From NCBI GenBank assembly GCA_016858145.1, contig JAEHOE010000044.1:188501-252500 (forward strand): DNA of 64,000 nt. Reading direction: 5' to 3'. This DNA comes from Edaphochlamys debaryana. Its lineage: Eukaryota > Chlorophyta > Chlorophyceae > Chlamydomonadales. The position numbers and the translations under genes are program-made. Shown one piece after another: positions 21,257-29,400 of this stretch; position 1 is the first letter of the stretch, and each line of letters begins with the position of its first letter. The notes under the pieces were generated by a model that was given only the letters and a program-made list of their open reading frames with translations, was not told the origin of the DNA and searched no databases.

Positions 21257-22698
21257 GTTGGGCTGAGCGCCGGACGCGGGCCCGGGGGCACGGGCAGGGG
21301 GTGCTGGGGGCCCGGGGGGGATGGGGGGGGGTGCGGGCCGTTGGTTGTCGGGGGCGTCGGCGGCTTCGTGCCGTCTGCTCGGGTGGGGTTTGTGGTTTTA
21401 CGGCGTTGGCTTTGGGGGTGGGCGGTGGGCGCGGGCCCGGGCCCGGGGGCGGGGGGTGCTGAGGGACCGGGGGGGGGCGTGTGGTGGGGGTGCGGGTCGC
21501 TGAGGGGTGGGGCTGTCGGCAGGCCAGCGGTTGGTGGTGTGGTGGGGGTGGTTTTTTGTCGTTTCGTTTGGGGTTGGGCGGTGGGGTCGGTCCCAGCGGT
21601 TGGGGGTGCTGGTGGCCCACGTAGGGGTGGGGGCGGGAGGGCGGGGGGCGGGGGGTTGCCGTGTGCCCAGGGGCTTGGGATGTGGGCCAGGGGGCCGAGC
21701 GCCCACTTCCGTACATCGGCTGTCATGCTTAGGAGGTCTGTCGTGAAGTGTACGGAGGGTTTGCGGAGTTGGCCTTCAATGGCCGCCCAGTCGCTGTCTG
21801 TCATGGGGTGTGGGGCAGTGTTACGGGAGTCGCTGTGGTACCACGTGCCGTTCACGTATCGCACGGCGTATGTGTGGTTGGTGCCGTGGACAGTGAAGCC
21901 GCCGCATCCTGTGGGGTCGTACTGCAGGCCATCAAACCGATTGAGGATGCCAGTCCGGGTGGATCCCCGGGTTACGGTGAGGCCGATGTTTCGGGATATG
22001 GGGCGGAGGTACGGGCTGGTTTGGTTGTGCGCCAAGTAGTGGTTGAGGAGTTCTGTGGTCATGCCTTCACTTGGGTTGAAGGATTGCGCCCACAGGCATC
22101 GGGTGGCCCCGGTCAGGGTGCTGAGCCCTGCCTGGTGGTAGGCGAGGAAGTGTATGGGGTCGATTATGGCGCAGCCGCGGAGATTGTTCCAGGCATGCAC
22201 CTCGCAGAGGGCGCCTTGTTGGCGCTCGTGGAAGAGCGAGCCGCTGGTGCGGTCGGGGGGTACGTAGAAGGCGCCCGAGTGGGAGTAGGAGTTATTTGCC
22301 AGGGGTGGTCGGCCGCGGGCCCTGGGCGGGAGGGTGGCAGTCGTCTCGTTCGGGCCGGGCATTCCTCGCAGTTGCAGCGGGGGTAGCGGCGCGGCGTGGG
22401 GTGTGTTGGGGGCCGTTAGGTTGATTGCCAGGAGGAGGGCACCTAGTGTGCTAACGGTCGGGTGCCAAGGGGCGGCCTGTGTCGAGGGCGCAATAGTCCA
22501 GGCTGTGGTGATGGGCATCGTGTAGCTGTGCGCGTGCCACGCCTGGTATGCCCATTCCGCACACGGCGGGGGCGGCGCTTGGGGGGCGGTGACGCAGAGG
22601 GTGGAGGTGACGAGTGCTATGAGCGCGAGGGCGCCTGCGTGGTGTGCAAGCGCGCGGGCGAGGGATGTGGCGGCGGGGGTGCAGCTGGCCAGGAGCTG
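21253..22698 (-). CDS. LINE ORF1: Josephin-like cysteine protease, 5'-truncated
   Basis: About 480 residues remain inside the element. The open frame runs through the element's 5' edge with no ATG until 22518, so the N terminus is probably lost. Near the start there is one hydrophobic stretch (ALALIALV). The central part reads like a Josephin (ataxin-3 type deubiquitinase) domain: LFHERQQGALCEVHAWNNL with the candidate nucleophile Cys at 22204-22206, then NHTYAVRY with His at 21874-21876, and WYHSDS with Asp at 21829-21831. The C terminus is Pro-rich. Dualen elements are reported to encode a cysteine protease. An OTU-like fold is the alternative. A role in removing ubiquitin from the element's own proteins or host targets is inference. 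Confidence 0.75.
   Translation of the reverse strand, partial: QLLASCTPAATSLARALAHHAGALALIALVTSTLCVTAPQAPPPPCAEWAYQAWHAHSYTMPITTAWTIAPSTQAAPWHPTVSTLGALLLAINLTAPNTPHAAPLPPLQLRGMPGPNETTATLPPRARGRPPLANNSYSHSGAFYVPPDRTSGSLFHERQQGALCEVHAWNNLRGCAIIDPIHFLAYHQAGLSTLTGATRCLWAQSFNPSEGMTTELLNHYLAHNQTSPYLRPISRNIGLTVTRGSTRTGILNRFDGLQYDPTGCGGFTVHGTNHTYAVRYVNGTWYHSDSRNTAPHPMTDSDWAAIEGQLRKPSVHFTTDLLSMTADVRKWALGPLAHIPSPWAHGNPPPPALPPPPLRGPPAPPTAGTDPTAQPQTKRQKTTPTTPPTAGLPTAPPLSDPHPHHTPPPGPSAPPAPGPGPAPTAHPQSQRRKTTNPTRADGTKPPTPPTTNGPHPPPSPPGPQHPLPVPPGPRPALSPT
21256..21397 (-). promoter_or_regulatory. ORF1/ORF2 overlap, candidate -1 recoding site
   Basis: The ORF2 frame opens after a TAA at 21398-21400 and overlaps the end of ORF1 by about 145 bases in the -1 frame. 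It has no ATG in that stretch. ORF1 contains a run of nine C residues at 21323-21331, a plausible slip site. The ORF1 stop is at 21253-21255. Recoding is inferred from the layout, not demonstrated. Confidence 0.4.
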
Positions 22699-22711
22699 GG
22701 CACGCTCCTTA
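22699..22711. repeat. Right target-site duplication of the LINE
   Basis: Second copy of GGCACGCTCCTTA, identical to 13101-13113, at the 5' side of the LINE. The older reverse transcriptase frame resumes exactly here. Confidence 0.95.
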
Positions 22712-23580
22712 CCCTCGCCCGCACCTCCTCTCGCTACGTTCTCTTCGCCGCTGCCGCCGCCGCCGCCCTTGCCCGCCTGCAACGCCGTGGATACCCCCGC
22801 GCCTTCCTCGCCACCGCTGTGCGCCGCTTCTACGCACGACACTCAACCATCCTCCCCGGCTTCCCCCCTGTGAGTCACCTCCTCCGCCTCCTGCCCAGCG
22901 CCGACAACGATATTCTTCCTCCCCCACCTCCAGTCCCGCCACCCCCTCCCCCACCGCCGCCACCGCCCCTCCCGCTGCCTCCCCCCTTGCCGCCGCCTCC
23001 CCCCCAGCCCCACCGCATCCGTTTTTCCCGCACGTTGCGCCGTCACCCGCACCTGTCTCCCCCACCCCCTCCCCCACCCCCTCCCCCTCAAATCTTCCGA
23101 CAACCTGCAGGCCTCCGGCCTCAGCCGCCGCCGCCACCGCCACCACCGCCTCCTCCACCCCCTCCTCCTCCGCCCCCGCCACCACCACCACCGCCCATCC
23201 CGAACACACACTCCGACCCCCCACCGCCTCCTCCTTCCGCCACCACGCTGCCTCCCGCCTCCCTTCCGCCACCCGCCGCCCAAGCGTCCCCTCCTCCCGC
23301 CCCCGCGCCCCCGCCACTTCTCCCTCCCGGGCCGCCCGTCCCTCCCCCGCCGCCCCTCGCACCGCCCTCGCCTGCACCGCACCGAGCCCCCTTGCCCCAC
23401 AGCCCTCCCCGCCCAGCGTCACCTACACCTCCCCGCCGGCTGCCACCCCCGCTTTACGGACCCGACGATGACCCCTACGACGTCCTTCACCTCGACCCCA
23501 CCCTCGCACCTTACGGCGGCTACCTCGACCATTTCCACGTTTCCAGCCCACCTACCCCTCAACGCGATGACCAGGAATGA
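22699..23580 (+). pseudogene. Reverse transcriptase pseudogene, C-terminal part
   Basis: Continuation of the plus-strand reverse transcriptase cut by the LINE. The first codons repeat Gly-Thr-Leu-Leu from the left side and continue through a C-terminal segment (RRGYPRAFLATAVRRFYARH) that fits the end of this reverse transcriptase family. A proline-dominated tail of about 230 residues, encoded by C-rich DNA, then runs to a TGA at 23578-23580, ending in a more ordered DDDPYDVLHLDP stretch. No endonuclease domain is visible. The poly-Pro tail is unusual and may reflect local C-run expansion. Confidence 0.75.
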
Positions 23581-25270
23581 CCATCACAGTTTGGAGTGTC
23601 AGTGCAGTTTAAGTTGTATGTCAGCAATCTGGAGTTTCAGCACTAGCCTGCTAGGGACCGCGGGGCCGGCGGCGGAGGTGGAGAGCGGGGCGTCGGCTAC
23701 GCTTTGTGTGCGGGGATCGCCGGACGGCCAGGCCACAGGCTACGCGGGGTTTTGCGTGGCCGGGCCGGGTCCAGGGGCATGGCTCCTCGAGCCTAGGGGT
23801 ACGGGAAGCAGGTGTTGGTACGTGGGTTTCTTTCGCAGGTCCGGCTTGGTCGTGCCGGCGCCTTTCGTCTGGGGAGCTCGTCCGAGCCCTGCTAGCTTGG
23901 TAACACGTATGCTGGCCGCCTACCCCGTGTCCTCGCCTGCCCCAGGACTCGCTCCCATGCCTCGTCGTCTCTAAGCGCCCTCAGCAGCCACAGCTCGACA
24001 GCCAGATACGGTGGCACGGCTCCTGCGCCGCCGCCCAGCCTCAGGACCCCATGGCGATTCTGGCCGCGCCACGGAGCCCCCGCCCAGCTGCTTCCCCGCG
24101 TTCCTGTGCCCCTATGTCCGCTCCCCAGCATCCTACCCCTCAGCCATCAGCCTTCAGCGCTCCGCCACAGCTTGCAGCATGCACGTGCACTTTGGCCCCC
24201 TCAGCTGTACCTCCTGCACGTCGCACGCACTTGCAGCCTGCAGCCCTCTCCACAGCCCAGCTCAGCTTCCTCGCAGGTTCCAGTCAGTCATCGGTGGTTA
24301 CAATGAGGGACCCCTTCGAGGGGGTCTAAGCGCAGAACGCTCCGACCGGCTGGTCGACCACACGGGCTTGCCGCCTGCAAGCCTGGGTGCCCCCTAACAG
24401 CAGCCCACAAGGGCGGTGAGCCACGGCTATCACCAACGAAGCCTCAGCTAGGGAGCCGCCAAGGGGAGTGTCCCCGCCCGTCCGTGGGCCACCGACCGCA
24501 AGGGTTGGACAGCCACACACCATGCCCCCGGGCTCACAGATAACCTTGCCGCATCCACCCCTCCCCCTCTAAGTACAGGATATCCGCCCCTTTGATCCAG
24601 CGAGGCTTGAGGCCCTTTGTGCGGAGCCTAGCATGCGTTCCAGCATGCGTTGCGTGCGCCCGACGTTCCCCTAGCACGACGGCCACAGCAAACCGAGCGA
24701 TGCGACCGTGTCATCATGTCTACGAGCGCAAGGCAGCCTGAGCAGCATCCTCCTCGCCCACGCCGTCCCTGTCTTCGCCCACGTATCCCTCTCACTCGGG
24801 CACCAGCCCTTAGGCTCCCAAAATTTTGCGCGTTCCCACAACGCCATCTTGGTGCCGAGTAGCACTTAGTTGCACGCCGGGTTCTGGGGTCTACCTAAAG
24901 CGTTCGTAGAAGCAGCTCCGCCAGCCTGCCGTACGGTCGACCCACCTACACTGCCGCCAGCACGCGCCATGCTTCTTTCCCCCAGCTCGCACCTTCACAC
25001 ACTGCACTGCACTATGCGGCTTTCGGCGTCCTAGCGGCTCACGTGGCGCTTTCCATGCCCTTCGCAGGTGAGCTTGCGCCACGTTCTGGGATCCGCGGAC
25101 GCCTGCACGCACACGCTGGGGGCCTCGGCACCACAAGATGGCATAGGAAAGATAAGTGACGAGTCCGAATGCGTTGCGTGGTACGGCCCTTAGGATCACC
25201 CGTGCGGCTGCCTGCTCCTGCCTGTCGCTCTGCCTCTCCCTCTTTCTGTCGCGTTGCGCACAGCCTAGTT
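23581..25270. other. Intergenic or retroelement 3' region, no gene recognised
   Basis: Sequence after the retroelement stop. It may hold the element's 3' non-coding part up to the repeat at 25271. One clear small palindrome, GACCCC-TTCGA-GGGGGTC, lies near 24308-24325, but it does not fold into a tRNA. No coding signal with splice structure is seen. Confidence 0.45.
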
Positions 25271-25350
25271 GCGTTCAGCTGCATCCCCCTTCGTCGTCGT
25301 CCGGACTACGCTGCACGGCCCCTGCGAGCACAGAACCCCCCTGGGCCGTT
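25271..25350 (+). repeat. Dispersed 70-bp repeat, copy B
   Basis: Direct repeat of 10795-10864 (5 mismatches in 70), followed at 25338-25350 by CCCCTGGGCCGTT, which in copy A lies ~46 bases farther on. Either a remnant of another family member or the downstream terminal repeat of the same retroelement. Confidence 0.7.
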
Positions 25351-26482
25351 GCTGCTGTGCTCCTCACCTGGCGTCCCGCCCCTCACTGCTACCGCCGAGG
25401 ACTGCTTCAATAGGTGGCGTTGCGAGTACGACGAGCGTGTTGCAGTGCCACTGGCTTACATAAACAACCTCCTACCAACATCGTTGGCACATGCCGTTCC
25501 GCGGGTTGCAAGAAAGCCTTGCTGCTCAAGTGCTACGCGGTGGCAGTGCCCATCAACCCCTCCAACTCTCAGCCAAGGGGAACTCCCGACAGAGAACTCC
25601 CGAGGCCCTCCCCGTGTGTAGTGTGCCACGGATGGCAGCACATACCAACCCAACAACATAACGGTTCTGCCCAGTACATCGAGGAAGGCAGGCGTTGAGG
25701 AGCAGCGCCCCTCATCACCAAACAAGTGCTGTATGTCCCACCCTGTAACTTATAATCCCAAGCGAGGAGCTGCAGACAAGGCTGGCGCAACACCGTGTGC
25801 CCCTGCAAGGTGCCTTCCGCCTTTGCGACACGCCGACATCACGGGGGCTCAGCCTGGAAAGCGTCTCGTATCTAACGTCCCACAACCGCAAACAGTCCAG
25901 TCGCCACTCGGGCGTCGCGTCCTCTCACACCCGTCACGGCAGCTGCCAGCAGCACACAGGCGTTGGAGCCGGCCAGGCTCAGCCCCCTGCACCGCTCAAG
26001 CCCAAGCATCCGCTCCTCCCAAGGTCCTCGCCGACAAGCGGTTGCACGTATGACTCGTCCAAAGGTGATTCTGGTAAGCCCAAGGTGCGCTGCATCCCGC
26101 AGCACACTCTCATGCGACCAAGCCAGGCGCATGCAACCCATGCGCCCAAGCTTGCGAAACGTCGACAGTCGCAGTTTCTCGTCTCTCTTACTCCGCGGCC
26201 CAGTGCCGACGATCATAAACCTCTCAGGCAAGCCATAACCCAACCCAAGGCGACACAACAGTTGGCCGTTCGCCCCTTCCGCTGGCCGTGCGTCACCGCA
26301 TCAGCCTCTCCTCCGCGTCCTCCCGCCGCTGGGCCGTGGGCCTCACGAACGCCGCTTCCCACTGCCGCGGCGGTTCACGCCCGCGCGGCAGCGCACCCCG
26401 TGCTGCTGCCAGCGTCCGGCCTCTGCTGCTGCCAGCGCGCACAGATCCCTCTCTCACTCGCTGCCCGGCGGCGCCGCGGCCC
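25351..26482. other. Intergenic, no gene recognised
   Basis: Lies beyond the 3' end of the minus-strand HRDC/J-domain gene and must contain its 3' UTR. No TGTAA on the minus strand was found close to the stop. Open frames are short and unstructured. Confidence 0.5.
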
Positions 26483-29400
26483 TCACTTGCGGCTCCCCAG
26501 CAGCCGCGCTGCCGCCGCGCTCACCAGCGCAAAGGCCTCCGCGGCTCCCGGGCTGCGGTTCTTGTCCGGGTGCACCGCCAGGCTCAGGCGCCGGAACGCC
26601 ACCCGCACCTCCTCCCGCCCCACCCCAGGCCGCACCCGCAGCACCGCCGCCGGCTGCGCCGCCCCCGCCACCGCCTCGCACGCCAGCACCCGCCGCACCT
26701 CCCAGGCCGGCAGCGCGGCGGCGGCCATGGCCCGCAGCCGCCGCAGGTGGCCGGCGCCCTGCACCCGGCCCAGGGACTGAGCCGCAGCCGCCGCAGCCAC
26801 CGCCGCAGCCGGCAGCAGCGCCCCGGCAGCAGCTGCCGTGCGGTTGCGCGGCTTCCGCGGAGGGGCTGCCGCCTCAGCCGCCGACCCCGCCCCTGGCCCA
26901 GCGGCCTCGAGCGGTGCGGCCGCGCCAGCGGCGGGCGGCGCCGTGGAAGCAGCCGGCTGGGCCGCCTCCGCCGCCTCCGCCTCTGTCGGTGCCGGCGCTG
27001 CGGGCGCGAAGTGCTCCTCCAGCAGCGGCCCCGCGGCCGTGCCCGCCTCCGCCAGCAGCCCCAGCAGGTCGGCCGTGCGCATGGCCCCCACGGAGGGGGA
27101 GGACGCGTGCGCCAGGTTGCGGGCGCTGCGCACGCGGCACCCCGCCGGCGGCATCACCCACACCAGCGCCGAGCCGCCCTCGGGACCCGACGCAGCGGCG
27201 GCGGTGGCAGCGGTGGCGGCCGGCTCGGAGCCCGAGTCGAAGCTGCCCTCGCGGATCACGTGGTTGTTGTGGTGGTTGGTGGCGGTTGAGTTGAGCGCGG
27301 TGCGTGGGACGATGAAGGGCTCGTCGTAGTCCTCGTCGTCCGAGGCGGCGCGGGTTGGCGGTTGGGACGACGGCTGGGATGGGGGCTGAGACGGCGGTTG
27401 GGACGATGGCCCGGCCGCCGTTTGCAGCCCGTTGGGCGTTCCGGGCGCGCCGGGGCTTGGCGGGCGGGACGGGGCCCGCGGGAGGTTGGGCTGCTGCGCC
27501 TTGCGGATCTGCAGGCGAGCAAGGGCAGGGGCAGGGCACATGGCAGCGTCAGACACTGTGTTGCCCGCGCCGTCTGTGAGGCTCTAAGCTCTACGGTTCG
27601 GCAGCAAGTTTGTTGCCCAAGCCTAGCCAACTCGGAGATCCCAACCCTCCTTCCCCAAGTCACGACCTCAGCTGCTCAACCCCAACGTTGCCCCCGCCCC
27701 CGCCCCACCTCCGCCAGCTCCAGCAGGGCCAGCAGCTGTGACCGCATGCGCTGCCGCGCCGCCGCCGCCTGCCGCTGCCGATCCGCCTCAGCGGCGGCCT
27801 CGGCGGGGCCGCCAGCGCCGCGGCGGCCGGGCGCGGCACGAGCCCGCGGCCGGGCCGACGGCGACGGAGCCGCCGCCGCCGCCTGCACGGTCGTCCAGGA
27901 TGGTGGCGCCACGCGCTGCCGCTTCGGCTCGCGACCGTCAGAGCTCGGCGGAGCTGCGGGACCGGCCGCCACCGGCGTCGGTGCTGGGGGCAGAGGCCTG
28001 CCGGCGGCGCGGGCCGCCGCCTCCTCGGCCCGCGCCGCCGCCCGCACGTGCAGGTGGTTACGGCACACGTCCAGCACCTCCTGGCCGTACGCACGGATCC
28101 ACGTGCGGGGCAGGCCCGGCACCTCCTCCAGGCCCAGCACCGATGTGGGGCAGCGCGCCGCCACCTCCTGCAGCAGCGCTGTGCGGAGCAGCGCGTCGGG
28201 GCTGCGGCCCAGGCCCCGCGCGCGCTGGTCCCTCCATGCCTCCAGGGAGGCGGCCAGCAGAGCGGAGGAGGGGCCCGAGGAGCCGCCGCGGAGCCGGGGG
28301 GCGCGGGCCGCAGGCGCCGGAGCGGGCGTCGCGGCCGCGGAAGGCAGCGGCGGCTGGTCGCCGGCGCCGTGTGGCCGCTTGGCGCCGGAAGAGCGAGGGG
28401 CGCTGGCGGGCTGGGCCGAGGGGGCGGAGTGCGGCGGGGAGGGCTTGGCGGTGGGGCCCTGGGGGGGCGCAGCCGGCAGACCGGGGGGCGGGGGCAGCGT
28501 TAGGCTGCAGGGCCTCGGGAACGAGAAGGCCCTGCAGGCCCCAGTACCTACTGAGCTGCTCCGCAGGGCTCCGCCAGGCGCAGCCCGCGGCCCCCCGCCT
28601 TCCATCCCCACCCCACAGCCCTTCCGTCACCTGCACTCTAGCACCCCAGCCTCCCAATCCCTCCACAGCGTGCCTCCCTTGCCGCCCCCATGCTTTCAGC
28701 CTTTAAGCCCCAACTCCCCGATCCCCACCCCCGCACCCTCACCTCCGCATCGCCCGCGATGACGCCCACGCCCGCCAGCAGCTCAGCAAACACGTCCCGC
28801 CGCCGTACACTCGGGTCCTGGCTGGGCCCAGCGCCAGGCCCGTTGGGGCCCGCGGCGGGCCCCGGCGGCACGGGCGTGGACGCACGGGCGCGCCGCCGAC
28901 GGACCCTGAAGTCGAAGCGGCTGCGCTGCGGGGGCGCAGGGAACACCCGATGGGGCGGCCAGGCCGCTGCTGCCGCGCGGGGTACACGGGGAATGGTCAG
29001 GCTGATGGTGGGGCCGGGCCGCGATGGCGGCACTTGCGGCGGCGGCTCCTCGGCCGCCGCCAGGGCCGCCTCCACGTCAGCGAGCACGCCCGCCGCTGAG
29101 CGCAAGTCGCTGCTGCCGCCGCCACCGCCGCCGCTGCCACCGCTGGCTGCAGCTGCGGCAGCGCCGGCGCCTGGACCGTTGTCAGTTGGTACGGTGGCAG
29201 CTGCTGCCACGTCAGTCGCACGCGTCACGTCAGTGCTGTCAACAGTCATATCGTACATCTCATTCTTGATGGCCGCGCCGCCGGCGGCCTTGACCTTGTG
29301 CTTGCGCCGCCGGGAAGAGCCGGCGCCTGCCGCCTCCGCCGCTGCCGCCGCCAGCTCTCTGTAGTCGCCGCCGGCAGAGAGCCAGTCGTCCGCCCGGGGC

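Larger units (their letters stand above)
13114..22698 (-). mobile_element. Dualen-type LINE with APE and restriction-like endonucleases
   Basis: A 9585-bp non-LTR retrotransposon on the minus strand, bounded by a perfect 13-bp target-site duplication. Its 3' end (left) carries three TATTTC-type units in place of a poly(A) tail. Domain order from 5' to 3': Josephin-like cysteine protease (ORF1), APE endonuclease, reverse transcriptase, linker with PIP-box-like and chromodomain-like segments, RNase H, CCHC zinc knuckle, PD-(D/E)xK restriction-like endonuclease. Published Dualen elements of Chlamydomonas encode both endonucleases, RT, RNase H and a cysteine protease, so the architecture matches. 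ORF1 is open to the very 5' boundary without an ATG, which suggests 5' truncation during integration. Two +/-1 frame breaks interrupt ORF2, near 18475 and near 17250. The perfect duplication suggests a fairly recent insertion, so the breaks could be real decay or assembly error. Confidence 0.9.
10795..23580 (+). mobile_element. Decayed reverse-transcriptase retroelement, interrupted by a LINE
   Basis: A plus-strand retroelement relic whose coding region runs from about 10895 to 13113 and resumes at 22699-23580. The 9585-bp gap is a younger LINE on the opposite strand. Removing the LINE and one copy of the duplicated target site restores a single reading frame across the junction. The true ends are not certain. 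The left end is placed at the dispersed repeat copy A. The right end given is the stop codon of the reverse transcriptase frame, and non-coding sequence may extend towards the second repeat copy at 25271. Confidence 0.75.

Noticed and set aside
13114..22698. LINE ORFs as a resident host gene (RNase H or Josephin deubiquitinase)
   Set aside because: The exact target-site duplication, tail and RT place the whole block inside one retrotransposon.
22709..23422. Minus-strand Gly/Glu-rich frame opposite the poly-proline RT tail
   Set aside because: Complement of a C-rich coding repeat. It has no start context or domain, and the plus frame rejoins the RT exactly across the target-site duplication.
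24306..24326. Hairpin with TTCGA loop as the T arm of a tRNA
   Set aside because: Stem spacing does not fit a T arm, and no acceptor, D or anticodon arms can be folded around it.
27362..28762. Long plus-strand open frames across the HRDC/J-domain gene
   Set aside because: They are GC-rich antisense shadows. The minus strand has the domains and the phase-consistent splice sites.
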